The translations under genes were made by a program, and so were the position numbers. A stretch of DNA of 64,000 bases, from assembly GCA_963709485.1 (NCBI GenBank), contig CAVPWE010000005.1, forward strand, positions 62,001 through 126,000, read 5' to 3'. The notes beneath the pieces are model-generated. The model was not told the origin of the DNA. It did no database searches and was given only the letters and a program-made list of their open reading frames with translations. Every line of letters begins with the position of its first letter. Position 1 is the first letter of the stretch. This document shows positions 43,521 through 52,848 of this stretch, piece by piece. This DNA is from JAXDBM01 sp963709485 (GTDB lineage Bacteria; Desulfobacterota; Syntrophia; Syntrophales; Fen-1087).

Positions 43521-44366
43521 TCATGTCCGGTAACCCTTCGCCGGCCTTCCCGGCGCCGCCGGCGGCAGGATGTCTTTTCTCTGAACCGTTATTTTCACCG
43601 GATCGGCAAGATCGATCAGAAGGTATTTCAAGGGGATGCTCCTTTTCTCCAGATCGGCCATCACCGGGACCAGACGTTTGATCTTGCTTTCGTAATTGTC
43701 GTAGCCCAGCCGCAGGCAGAGGTTGTTGTCCGTGAAGATGGAAAATCCGAAAACCTCCTCCACATGGATCTCCGCGATGGACCGGATGCCGGGAAAGTCC
43801 TTCGATGCCGAGAGGAAGCGCAGGAGCTCGAGGGATTTGGCAAGGAGATGGGGGTTCAAGCTGCCCTCCCGGTAGCAGCCGGTGAGGGCGGGCAGGTCCG
43901 ATTCATCGCCGTTTTCCAGCTTCTTGAACGGAACCCCGTCCGAATCCATCAGATAAAAGCTGTTGTCCTTTTTCAGCAGCGCCGCCGCCGTGCGCTCCTG
44001 GACCTGGATCACCAGCCGCTCCGGCAGCTCGCGCCCGACATAAACCTCCTTGATCCAGGGATTTGTCCGGATGCGCGCGGTGATGGCTTCGGTATTCACG
44101 GCCAGGATGTTCTGCGACGGCCCGATCGACGCCAGGTGCAGGACATCTTTTTCCGTCAGCTCCCTGCAACCCCGGACGCTGGTCTCACGGATCCCGAAAT
44201 AGGAAGCGCTGATGACGGAGCAGTAACCGTAAATGAAAAGGCATGTGACCGCAAAGATGCCGGACAGCATCAGCAGAACCTTCAGCATATCCTTCAGGAT
44301 GAGGCCGGAACGCCGCTTCAGCCGCTGCCGCTTCGTCCTGAAGCGCCACTGGTTTATTTTTTTCAT
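43521..44366 (-). CDS. ftsQ: cell division protein FtsQ
   Basis: A 281-residue bitopic membrane protein: basic cytoplasmic N-terminus (RFRTKRQRLKRRSG), one membrane helix (MLLMLSGIFAVTCLFIYGY region), a POTRA domain (FGIRETSVRGCRELTEKDVL) and the FtsQ beta domain (NPWIKEVYVGRELPERLVIQ). It links FtsB/FtsL and the cell-wall synthases. It lies 3 bases after murB; murB-ftsQ without ddl between them is a common deltaproteobacterial order. Confidence 0.9.
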   Translation of the reverse strand: MKKINQWRFRTKRQRLKRRSGLILKDMLKVLLMLSGIFAVTCLFIYGYCSVISASYFGIRETSVRGCRELTEKDVLHLASIGPSQNILAVNTEAITARIRTNPWIKEVYVGRELPERLVIQVQERTAAALLKKDNSFYLMDSDGVPFKKLENGDESDLPALTGCYREGSLNPHLLAKSLELLRFLSASKDFPGIRSIAEIHVEEVFGFSIFTDNNLCLRLGYDNYESKIKRLVPVMADLEKRSIPLKYLLIDLADPVKITVQRKDILPPAAPGRPAKGYRT

Positions 44367-44369
44367 GCC

Positions 44370-45287
44370 CTACTCACCGATCACGCGAACTTCCGTCTCC
44401 AGGGAAATGCCCGTTTGCTCCCGGACTTTCTCTTTCACCAGCTCAATCAGGGCGACGATGTCGGCCGCACTCGCCTTTCCCACGTTGACAATGAAATTGC
44501 CATGCTTTTCCGATACCATGGCCCCGCCGATCCGCGCACCCTTCAGCCCTGCCTCCTCGATGATCCGGCCGGCGGGCCCGCCTTCGGGATTCTTGAATAT
44601 GGATCCGGCGTTGGGGTATTCGAGCGGATGCTTCCGCCCCCGCTTCGACAGGATATCGGCAACGCGCTCCCGAATTTTCACGGGGTCACCCTGCCGCAGG
44701 GCGAAAGCCGCGCCGACCACGATCATCCCCTCCGGAAGGTTGAGCTTCCGGTACGCGAAGGCCAGCTCTTTTTTTTCGCGCCGCAACAGCTCGCCGCGGC
44801 CGTTCATCAGGGTTGCCTCCTCGATGACATCCCGAATCTCGCTCCCGTACGCACCGGCATTCATCATGACCGCCCCGCCGACGCTTCCGGGGATGCCGGC
44901 GCAGAATTCCATGCCGGTGAAACCGTCCCGGGCGGCGACACGGACCACCTCGGCAACGGGGACGCCGGCCTCGACGCGGGCCAGGGCGCCGCCCTGCGCG
45001 TCCCGCTCCCAGACGGCGCCCTGCAGGCGCTGCATGGAGATGAGGACGCCCCGATAGCCCCCGTCCCGGACGATCAGGTTGGTCCAGTTGCCGACCGGGG
45101 TGTAGGGCACGCCGGAGCGCCGGCAATGCGCGATGACCCGCCGGAGCGCCGCGACGCTGCGCGGAAAGGCCAGCGCATCGGCCCTGCCGCCGACCCGAAT
45201 GGAGGTATGGCGGTCCAGGGGCTCGTCGAAAAGGACATCCCCCCCGACCGCCTCCTTCAATTCATCCCGAAAAGCCTGGCCCGTCAT
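44370..45287 (-). CDS. murB: UDP-N-acetylenolpyruvoylglucosamine reductase MurB
   Basis: A 305-residue FAD enzyme, with FAD-binding segments RVGGRADALAFPRS and GIPGSVGGAVMMNAGAYGSEI and the catalytic-serine region NAGSIFKNPEG of type II MurB. It reduces enolpyruvyl-UDP-GlcNAc to UDP-MurNAc with NADPH. It lies between murC and ftsQ. Confidence 0.95.
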   Translation of the reverse strand: MTGQAFRDELKEAVGGDVLFDEPLDRHTSIRVGGRADALAFPRSVAALRRVIAHCRRSGVPYTPVGNWTNLIVRDGGYRGVLISMQRLQGAVWERDAQGGALARVEAGVPVAEVVRVAARDGFTGMEFCAGIPGSVGGAVMMNAGAYGSEIRDVIEEATLMNGRGELLRREKKELAFAYRKLNLPEGMIVVGAAFALRQGDPVKIRERVADILSKRGRKHPLEYPNAGSIFKNPEGGPAGRIIEEAGLKGARIGGAMVSEKHGNFIVNVGKASAADIVALIELVKEKVREQTGISLETEVRVIGE

Positions 45288-45320
45288 TATCTCTTTTGCC
45301 CGAAAAAGTCCCCGTTTTTT

Positions 45321-46742
45321 TCATTCCCCGCCCCGCGGCCGGGCCGCCTCGCCCGCCCGCCTTAAAAATTCCTCCCCGATCTTCCACACGCTGCCCGCTC
45401 CCTGGGTGATGATCACATCCGTCGGCTTTGCCATCGCCAGCAGGTGATCGGCGATCCGGTCGAAGCCGGAGAGATAGACAACGTCCCGATGACCGCGCGC
45501 CCGGATCCCCTCGCAGAGGCCGGCGGCGCTCACCCCTTCGATCGGTTTTTCACTGGCTGCGTAGATGTCCGTGACAATGAGGTGGTCGGCATCGGGAAAA
45601 GCCTCGAGAAATTCGTCGTAAAGTTTCTGTGTGCGGGAGTAGCGGTGGGGCTGAAACACGACGATTATCCGGTCTTTCCAGACCTGCCGGGCCGCCGCCA
45701 GGGTTTCCCGGATTTCCGTCGGATGATGGCCGTAATCGTCCACCACGGTGACCCCCCCCGCCTTCCCCTTGATCTCCAGGCGGCGATGAACCCCGACAAA
45801 GGCGGCAAGCCCCTCGCGGATCGCGTCAAAAGGCAGATCCAGCTCCCGCGCCACGGCAATCGCGGCCAGCGCATTGGCGACATTGAACCGCCCGGGGACA
45901 TTCAGGGTCACCTCCCCCAGATGCTCGCCGCGGCAGGAAACGGAGAATTTCGACTGCGGACCGTCCAGCACGATGCCCTCCGCCCGGTAATCCGCCGGGC
46001 TGGACAGGCCGTAGGTCGTCACCCTTCGCTTGATCCGGGGAAGGATCGTCCGGATATGCCCGTCGTCCACGCAGAGGATGGTGCACCCATAAAAGGGGAC
46101 GATGTTGGCGAACTTGAGAAAGGCCTCCTTGATCTCCTCGATGTCCCGGTAATGGTCGAGGTGCTCCCGGTCCACGTTCGTGATGACGGCCAGGCAGGGA
46201 TTGAGTTTCAGAAAGGAACCGTCGCTCTCATCCGCCTCGGCGACGATGATCTCGCCGTCGCCGATCTTGGCATTGCTGCCGATGCTGGCCAGCTTGCCGC
46301 CGATGACCATCGTGGGGTCCAGGCCGCCGTGCGCCAGGACCGTGGACACCATGGACGTCGTCGTCGTTTTGCCGTGGCTTCCGGACACGGCAACGGAAAA
46401 CTTCATCTTCAGGAGCTCCGCCAGCATCTCCGCGCGCGGAATGACCGGGATGCCGCGCCGGTGCGCCTCCAGCACCTCCGGGTTGTCCTCCCTGACCGCC
46501 GTGGAGGTCACCACGACATCGGCGTTCACCAGGTGGGAAGCCGCATGCCCGTCGAAAATCACGGCTCCGAGAGAGGCCAGACGATGCGTGATGTCCGTCA
46601 GGCTGACATCGGACCCGCTGACGGCATACCCGAGGTTCAGCAGGACTTCCGCGATGCCGCTCATGCCGATGCCGCCGATGCCGACAAAATGGATCCGCCG
46701 GACTTTCCGCTTCATGCTGTCGATCTGTCGATAATCGCTCAT
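45321..46742 (-). CDS. murC: UDP-N-acetylmuramate-L-alanine ligase MurC
   Basis: A 473-residue Mur ligase. The N-terminal UDP-binding motif is HFVGIGGIGMSGIAEVL, the ATP site is GSHGKTTTTSMV, and the central-domain EADESDGSFL is specific to MurC. It adds L-Ala to UDP-MurNAc. I start it at ATG 46742, which overlaps the murG stop as ATGA and has AGGA 7 bases upstream. Confidence 0.95.
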   Translation of the reverse strand: MSDYRQIDSMKRKVRRIHFVGIGGIGMSGIAEVLLNLGYAVSGSDVSLTDITHRLASLGAVIFDGHAASHLVNADVVVTSTAVREDNPEVLEAHRRGIPVIPRAEMLAELLKMKFSVAVSGSHGKTTTTSMVSTVLAHGGLDPTMVIGGKLASIGSNAKIGDGEIIVAEADESDGSFLKLNPCLAVITNVDREHLDHYRDIEEIKEAFLKFANIVPFYGCTILCVDDGHIRTILPRIKRRVTTYGLSSPADYRAEGIVLDGPQSKFSVSCRGEHLGEVTLNVPGRFNVANALAAIAVARELDLPFDAIREGLAAFVGVHRRLEIKGKAGGVTVVDDYGHHPTEIRETLAAARQVWKDRIIVVFQPHRYSRTQKLYDEFLEAFPDADHLIVTDIYAASEKPIEGVSAAGLCEGIRARGHRDVVYLSGFDRIADHLLAMAKPTDVIITQGAGSVWKIGEEFLRRAGEAARPRGGE

Positions 46743-47872
46743 GGGCTGCATCCTGTCTTGTTTTTCGCATTCACCAGTTCCAGGCAGGCGTCGACGATGC
46801 CGGCCGCGGCCCCGGCGTTTCCCAGACCCGACGACCGCTCCTCCATGCGGCGGATCCGTTCCGGATTTTCGGCATAGGCCCGGACGGCCTCCGCCAGGCG
46901 CCGGCCGCTCAGCTCGCTTTCGGGGATCATTTCCGCCGCGCCGGCCCGGACGAGGACTTCCGCATTTTTGGTCTGGTGGTCCTCGACGGCATGGGGAAAG
47001 GGAATCAGGACGGCCGCTTTCCCGATGGCCGTGATCTCGGCGATGGACGTGGCGCCGGCCCTGCAGATGACCAGGTCCGCCGCCCGGTAGGCCGAAGCCA
47101 TGTCCATGATAAACGGCAGCGCCTCCGCATTCATTCCCCGGCCGAGATAGGCTTTGCTGATCTCCTCCAAATCTCCCTCTCCCGTCTGATGAACGATCTT
47201 CAGCCGGTCGCGCATGGGTTCGAGATGATCCAGTGCCGCCAACAGCGCCTGATTGATGGCATGGGCCCCCTGGCTGCCGCCAAAGACGAGCAGCGTAAAA
47301 AGGCCCGGCAGCCGGGAGCGGTCGCTTTCCTTCGTGAAAAAACGGCTCCGGATCGGGTTGCCCGTCACGGTCACTTTTTCCTTCCGGAACGATTTTTCGG
47401 TTTCCGGGAAGCTCAGGAACACCCGGTCCACAAACCGGCCGAGGATCCGGTTGGTCAGTCCGGGCAGGGCGTTCTGTTCCGCCAGGGCCGTTCGGACCCC
47501 CATCCAGTGCGCCGCCATGACGGCGGGCCCGGAAGCATACCCGCCGACGCCGATCACGAGATCCGGAGCGAAGCGCCGGACAATTCGAATCGACTGCAAA
47601 AGGCTCTTCGGGATTCGCAGCAGGGCCTGCAACGTCCGGACCGGACCCTTTCCCTTGATGCCCGCCACGTCAATGGTCTCCAGGGAAAATCCCAGCTTGT
47701 CCAGGATTCTTGCCTCCAGCCCCCTTCTCGTCCCGACAAAGAGAATGCGGTGCTCCCGGTTTCTTCTCAGGAATTCCTCCGCCAGGGCAATCCCGGGGAA
47801 AAGATGTCCTCCCGTTCCCCCTCCCGCGATCATCACCCGCACCTTCGATCCCCATCTTTCACAAGCGTTCAC
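46739..47872 (-). CDS. murG: UDP-GlcNAc:lipid I transferase MurG
   Basis: A 377-residue GT-B glycosyltransferase with N-terminal GGGTGGHLFPGIALAEE and C-terminal donor-site region CRAGATSIAEITAIGKAAVLIPFP. It converts lipid I to lipid II at the inner membrane face. The start is GTG 47872, overlapping the ftsW stop as GTGA; a start a few codons later, at the GTG or ATG just before the glycine loop, is possible. Confidence 0.95.
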   Translation of the reverse strand: MNACERWGSKVRVMIAGGGTGGHLFPGIALAEEFLRRNREHRILFVGTRRGLEARILDKLGFSLETIDVAGIKGKGPVRTLQALLRIPKSLLQSIRIVRRFAPDLVIGVGGYASGPAVMAAHWMGVRTALAEQNALPGLTNRILGRFVDRVFLSFPETEKSFRKEKVTVTGNPIRSRFFTKESDRSRLPGLFTLLVFGGSQGAHAINQALLAALDHLEPMRDRLKIVHQTGEGDLEEISKAYLGRGMNAEALPFIMDMASAYRAADLVICRAGATSIAEITAIGKAAVLIPFPHAVEDHQTKNAEVLVRAGAAEMIPESELSGRRLAEAVRAYAENPERIRRMEERSSGLGNAGAAAGIVDACLELVNAKNKTGCSP

Positions 47873-48981
47873 GAATTCTCATGTGACGAAATATTCAGCA
47901 GAACCCCCACCGCCACGAGGCTCATGACCAGCGAACTCCCCCCGTAGCTGAGAAAAGGCAGCGTCAGGCCCTTCAGGGGGATCAGCCCCATGACACCCGC
48001 GATGTTGATGAACACTTCCAGGGCAATGACCATGGTCAGTCCGGCGGCAAGCAGCGTTCCAAAAAGATCGGAGGCCCTGAAAGCGATGACAAATCCCCGC
48101 ACCACCAGGATCCCGTAAAGAAGGATGACGGTCGCAACGCCCAGGAAGCCGCTCTCCTCGGCAAGGACGGACAGAATGAAATCCGTATGCGGCTCCGGCA
48201 GATAAAAGAGCTTCTGCATCCCGTCGCCGATCCCGACCCCGAAAGTCCCGCCGGAACCGAAGGACAGGAGCGACTGGATGATCTGAAACCCCTTGTTGCT
48301 CGGATCGTTCCAGGGATTCAGGAAGATCTTCAACCGGTCGATCCGGTAGGCCTTGTGAACGATCATCCAGACGCCGAAGGGAATCATGACGGCCGTGAGG
48401 CCCGCCAGGTGCGTCAGCCTTGTGCCGGACAGGTAGAGCATCAGCATCATGAGCAGGGCCATGAGCGCCGACGTTCCGAAGTCCGGTTCCAGGGCGACCA
48501 GGCCGATGACGAGCAGCGTCACGAGCATCGGGATCAGGACACCGCGGCTGAATTTCGTGATGCAGCTCACTTTCCTCGTCAGGTAGTGGGCAAGAAACAG
48601 GACCAGGCAGATCTTCACCAGTTCCGTGACCTGGAAGGAAAAAAAGACCAGGTTCAGCCACCGCCTTGCGCCGCCGGCCCGGATGCCCACATGGGGGATG
48701 AAAATCAGCAGGAGCAGGATCACGGAAACGACGATCCCCGGATAGGCCCATCGCCTCAGGCGATGATAATCGAACTTGATCAGAAAGACCATGAGACCCA
48801 GACCCAGTGCGACAAAAAGGACCTGCTTCTTCAGAAAATGCTCGGCGTCCTTGAAACGCTCCATCGCCAGGATGGAGCTGGAGCTGTAAATCATGGCCGT
48901 CCCCACGGCGACGAGGATCAGCGTGATCACCAGCAGGATGATGTCCGGCCGCTGCTCTTCCGGGGACTCCCGTTCGATCAT
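47869..48981 (-). CDS. ftsW: SEDS glycosyltransferase FtsW
   Basis: A 370-residue polytopic membrane protein with about ten helices. The family blocks are ARRWLNLVFFSFQVTELVKI, EPDFGTSALMALLMM and LPLKGL-type PLKGLTLPFLSYGGSSLV near the C-terminus. FtsW polymerises lipid II with FtsI at the septum. I start at ATG 48981 because it overlaps the murD stop as ATGA and has GGGAG upstream; 48999 is a weaker option. Confidence 0.94.
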   Translation of the reverse strand: MIERESPEEQRPDIILLVITLILVAVGTAMIYSSSSILAMERFKDAEHFLKKQVLFVALGLGLMVFLIKFDYHRLRRWAYPGIVVSVILLLLIFIPHVGIRAGGARRWLNLVFFSFQVTELVKICLVLFLAHYLTRKVSCITKFSRGVLIPMLVTLLVIGLVALEPDFGTSALMALLMMLMLYLSGTRLTHLAGLTAVMIPFGVWMIVHKAYRIDRLKIFLNPWNDPSNKGFQIIQSLLSFGSGGTFGVGIGDGMQKLFYLPEPHTDFILSVLAEESGFLGVATVILLYGILVVRGFVIAFRASDLFGTLLAAGLTMVIALEVFINIAGVMGLIPLKGLTLPFLSYGGSSLVMSLVAVGVLLNISSHENS

Positions 48982-50330
48982 GAAAGACTCCCGACCCATT
49001 TCTTGAAAAAATCGCCTCTCGCCCTGTAATCCGTGAACTCGTCGAAGCTGGCACAGCCCGGGGACAGGAGGACCACGTCTCCGGGAGCGGCGTGATGCCT
49101 GGCCAGTTCCATTGCGTCATGCAGGGTTGCCGCCGGATCGGTCTCCACCGCACCCCCGATCCGCTCGCCGATCCTCGCCCGGGCTTCCCCGAACAGGACA
49201 AGCCGCTTCACCCGGTCCCGGACGGGCGCCGCCAGGGACGCAAAGTCGCTTTCCTTGTCCCGGCCTCCCATCAGCAGGATCACCGGCCTGGAAAAGGTCT
49301 CCAGCGCCCGCATCACCGCGCCCACATTGGTCGCCTTGGAATCGTCGTAAAAGGCGATCCCGCCTTTCTCGCCGGCAAACTCGATGCGGTGGGCAATCCC
49401 CCCGAATCCTTGCACGGCCTGGATAATGGCCTCCCGGGAACAGCCGGAAACCCGGGAGACCATGATCGCAGCCATGACATTTTCGAGATTGTGGGCGCCG
49501 GGGATGCGGATGATGTCCAGGGGGTAGACTTCTTCCGCATCCTCCGGTCCCCTGCAGTGGACCAGGTTTCCCCGGTCCGGGAACATGCCGCGCCGAACTT
49601 TTCCGGATGAACTGAAGCACGCGATTTCGGCCGCCAGCCTCGCCGAGAGACCCGCGGTCAGAGGGTCGCCGGCATTGAGAACGGCCCGGTCCCTCGCGGT
49701 CTGATTTTCGAAAATCCGCTCCTTGACCCGCCGGTAGTCCGCGAAGCTTCCATGATAGTCGACATGGTCGGGGGTGACGTTCAGCAGCACGGCCACATCG
49801 GGCCGGAAGCGGCGGGTCCACTGCAACTGGAAACTGCTGACCTCGACCACCGCATATTCCGCCTCCTGTTTCCCGTCGACAAAGCCGATCAGGGGGCAGC
49901 CGATATTCCCCCCGACGAACACCTTTTTCCCCGCCTTTTTCATAATTTCCCCGACCAGGGTCGTCGTAGTGGTCTTGCCGTTGGTCCCGGTGATCGCGAT
50001 CATCGGCCGTCGCAGAAAGCGGCCGGCCAGCTCCAGTTCGCTCATGACCGGTATGCCCTGCTTCACCGCCCCGGTCAGAATGCCGTTGGATGGAGCGACG
50101 CCCGGCGAGGGCACAACCAGATCGATGCCCGGCCCGACGGCTGCAAGACCCGCGGAAAAGGTAAAGCGGTGGCGGAATTCCGCGAGCGCAGCGAACGCCT
50201 CCTGCAGCTCCGAGGCGGGCTTCTCGTCGGTCGCGACGATCTCCGCGCCCCGGCGGGCCAGAAAGCGGACGGTGTCGATCCCCGTTCTGCCCAGGCCGAC
50301 GACCAGCACCCGTTTACCCGAAAGTTCCAT
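48978..50330 (-). CDS. murD: UDP-MurNAc-L-Ala:D-Glu ligase MurD
   Basis: A 450-residue Mur ligase. N-terminal Rossmann region VLVVGLGRTGIDTVRFLA, ATP site TGTNGKTTTTTLVGE, central PDHVDYHGSFADY and C-terminal LLMGGRDKESDF, typical of MurD. It adds D-Glu to the stem peptide. It ends in the ATGA overlap with ftsW and starts 9 bases after mraY. Confidence 0.95.
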   Translation of the reverse strand: MELSGKRVLVVGLGRTGIDTVRFLARRGAEIVATDEKPASELQEAFAALAEFRHRFTFSAGLAAVGPGIDLVVPSPGVAPSNGILTGAVKQGIPVMSELELAGRFLRRPMIAITGTNGKTTTTTLVGEIMKKAGKKVFVGGNIGCPLIGFVDGKQEAEYAVVEVSSFQLQWTRRFRPDVAVLLNVTPDHVDYHGSFADYRRVKERIFENQTARDRAVLNAGDPLTAGLSARLAAEIACFSSSGKVRRGMFPDRGNLVHCRGPEDAEEVYPLDIIRIPGAHNLENVMAAIMVSRVSGCSREAIIQAVQGFGGIAHRIEFAGEKGGIAFYDDSKATNVGAVMRALETFSRPVILLMGGRDKESDFASLAAPVRDRVKRLVLFGEARARIGERIGGAVETDPAATLHDAMELARHHAAPGDVVLLSPGCASFDEFTDYRARGDFFKKWVGSLS

Positions 50331-50339
50331 CGATCCGCC

Positions 50340-51419
50340 CTACCTCAGTTTCAGCGTGCTGACCGCAACCAGGGCCAGCAGGATCGAGATAATCCAGAAA
50401 CGCACGATAATCTTGGGTTCCGCCCATCCCTTCAGCTCAAAGTGATGGTGGATCGGCGCCATCCTGAAAATACGCCTCCCGTGGGAAACCTTGAACCACC
50501 CCACCTGAAAGATCACGGAAAAGGTTTCCATGACAAAGATCCCGCCCACGATGGCAAGGAGGATTTCCTGTTTCGTCATCACCGCGAGCCCGCCCAGGGC
50601 GCCGCCGAGCGACAGCGAGCCGACGTCGCCCATGAAGACCTGCGCCGGGTAGGTGTTGTACCAGAGGAAACCCATCCCCGCGCCCACCATGGCGCCGCAG
50701 AAAATGGCCAGCTCGCCCGTGCCGGCGACATAGGGGATCTGCAGATAGCCCGATATTCTGCTGTTGCCGGCGAAATAGGCAAAGAACAGATAGGTCAGGA
50801 AACAGGTGATCGCCGGGCCGATGGCCAGGCCGTCCAGCCCGTCCGTGAGATTCACCGCATTGGCCGTGCCGACAATGATGAAGGTGGAAAGAAGCACATA
50901 GCCCCACCCGAGGTCGGGCAGCACCGTTTTAAAAAACGGCAGGGTGATGTTGGAGCTGAAGCCCGGCTGGTAAAACAGGATCAGGCTGATAAAAAGGGCA
51001 ATGGCCACTTCCGCCGCCAGCCGGACCGTTCCGGGAACGCCCCGGCTGCTCCGGCTGGTCAGTTTCCGGATGTCGTCCGCCATGCCGATGAGGCCGAAGC
51101 TGATGGTCACCATCAGGATCATCCAGATGAAATTGACCGTCAGATTGGCCCAGAGGAAGGTGGAGATGACCGTCGCAAAAATGATCAGCACGCCGCCCAT
51201 GGTCGGTGTGCCTTTTTTCGTCATGTGCGAATCCGGGCCGTCTTCCCGGATCGGCTGGCCGATCTGCAGGGACTGCAGTTTTCGAATCATCCAGGGGCCC
51301 AGGATGAAACAGATCACCAGGGCGGTAATTGCCGCATAGATGGTCCGGAACGTTATGTAGCGAAAAACGTTGAAGCTCGAAATTGTCGTATGCAGCGGGT
51401 ATAAGAGATGGTAGATCAA
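50340..51419 (-). CDS. mraY: phospho-MurNAc-pentapeptide transferase MraY
   Basis: A 359-residue membrane enzyme with ten helices. Conserved cytoplasmic loops carry MTKKGTPTMGGVLI, ANAVNLTDGLDGLA with the catalytic Asp residues, and the HHHFELKGW histidine motif. It makes lipid I from UDP-MurNAc-pentapeptide and undecaprenyl phosphate. It starts 4 bases after murF. Confidence 0.96.
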   Translation of the reverse strand: MIYHLLYPLHTTISSFNVFRYITFRTIYAAITALVICFILGPWMIRKLQSLQIGQPIREDGPDSHMTKKGTPTMGGVLIIFATVISTFLWANLTVNFIWMILMVTISFGLIGMADDIRKLTSRSSRGVPGTVRLAAEVAIALFISLILFYQPGFSSNITLPFFKTVLPDLGWGYVLLSTFIIVGTANAVNLTDGLDGLAIGPAITCFLTYLFFAYFAGNSRISGYLQIPYVAGTGELAIFCGAMVGAGMGFLWYNTYPAQVFMGDVGSLSLGGALGGLAVMTKQEILLAIVGGIFVMETFSVIFQVGWFKVSHGRRIFRMAPIHHHFELKGWAEPKIIVRFWIISILLALVAVSTLKLR

Positions 51420-51423
51420 CAGG

Positions 51424-52848
51424 CTATCCCCTCAAACCGAAATCTTCGATCACGTCCCGGACCACTTCTTCCATCTTCATCTTGCGGGATCCCTTGACCA
51501 GGACCCAGTCTCCTTTTTTCAGGAAAGCCTGAAGCCGCTCCAAAACCTCTCCGGACTGTTCATAGAACGAAACCCGATCCGTCGCCAGGCCTCCCGCGAC
51601 CGCCCCCCTGGCCGTGGCCCGGCAATGGTCTCCCTTGAGAAAAACCCGATCCACGCCCGCACCGGCTATCAGACGGCCGATGCCGGCGTGCAGCCTGCCG
51701 GCGTGCCCTCCCAGTTCGAGCATGTCCCCCAGAACGACGGCGCTGCGGTGCCTGCCTTTCAGTCCCTGCAGCGCCCTCAGCGCTTCCCGCACGGACAGCG
51801 GATTGGCATTGTAGGCATCGTCGATCAGATAAGCCCCGTTCCCGAGGGCGTGAATTTCAAAGCGTCCGGCAAGGGGCCTGAAGGACGCCAGCCCCCGGCA
51901 GATCGTGTCGTGATCCGCCCCGAAAGCCGCGGCGGCGGCGGCCGCTGCCAGCGCGTTGCACAGGTTGTGCTCGCCGGCGGCCTGCAGTTCAACCGCGCCG
52001 CGCGACCGGCCGATCTTCAGGGTAAAGGCAAGCCCCGGCGGCTTTTTCTTCCGCAGGTTCACGGCCGTGACATCGGCCCCGCGCCGCAGACCGAAGGTTA
52101 TCTTTTTTCCCTGCCACTGCCCGCTTAAAAAGCGCAGCGCCGGATCATCGGCATTCATCACGGCCGTCCCGCGCACGGACATCTTCCGGAAGAGGTCGCT
52201 TTTTTCCCTGCGGATCCGGTCCAGGGATTTCAATTTTTCCAGATGCGCCGGACCGATGTTGGTGATCACGCCGATGTCCGGCCCTGCGATCCGGGTCAGC
52301 CGGCCGATCTCGCCGGGCTGGTTTGTCCCCAGCTCGACCACGGCCACATCATGTCGCCGGTTCAGCTTCAGCAGGGTCAGCGGCAGGCCCACCTGGTTGT
52401 TGAAATTTCCCTCCGTCTTGAGCACATTCCCGGTCTGCTCCAGGATCGCAGCCGTCATCTCCTTGGTTGTCGTTTTCCCGGTGCTTCCGGTGATCGCGAT
52501 GACCGGGACACCGATCCTCCTTCTCCAGAACCGGGCAATGTCCCCCAGCGCCTTCAGCGTATCCCGGACCCGGATCATCGGGACAGCGCGCGACAGCACC
52601 GGGAGGCCTGCTTCCGCATTGCCCTGAATGACCAGGCCGGCCGCGCCGGAGGCGACAGCCGCGCCGGCAAACTGATGCCCGTCAAAATTGTCACCTTTCA
52701 GGCAGATGAAAAGATCCCCCTTTGCGATCCGGCGGGAGTCCGTGGAGACGCCCCGAAAAATCACATCCGCAGGGCCGTTGCCCAGAGAGCCTCTCGTGGC
52801 CTGCAGCGCCTCCGGAACGGAAATGACGATTGTCGACCCCGCCCTCAA
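51424..52848 (-). CDS. murF: UDP-MurNAc-tripeptide:D-Ala-D-Ala ligase MurF
   Basis: A 474-residue Mur ligase. The N-terminus has the MurF-type STDSRRIAKGDLFICLKG, the ATP site is TGSTGKTTTKEMTAAI, and the C-terminal domain has IDDAYNANPLSVREAL. The start appears to be TTG 52848, overlapping the murE stop (TTTGA). Translation is probably coupled to murE. A ddl gene supplying D-Ala-D-Ala is not in the window. Confidence 0.93.
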   Translation of the reverse strand: MRAGSTIVISVPEALQATRGSLGNGPADVIFRGVSTDSRRIAKGDLFICLKGDNFDGHQFAGAAVASGAAGLVIQGNAEAGLPVLSRAVPMIRVRDTLKALGDIARFWRRRIGVPVIAITGSTGKTTTKEMTAAILEQTGNVLKTEGNFNNQVGLPLTLLKLNRRHDVAVVELGTNQPGEIGRLTRIAGPDIGVITNIGPAHLEKLKSLDRIRREKSDLFRKMSVRGTAVMNADDPALRFLSGQWQGKKITFGLRRGADVTAVNLRKKKPPGLAFTLKIGRSRGAVELQAAGEHNLCNALAAAAAAAAFGADHDTICRGLASFRPLAGRFEIHALGNGAYLIDDAYNANPLSVREALRALQGLKGRHRSAVVLGDMLELGGHAGRLHAGIGRLIAGAGVDRVFLKGDHCRATARGAVAGGLATDRVSFYEQSGEVLERLQAFLKKGDWVLVKGSRKMKMEEVVRDVIEDFGLRG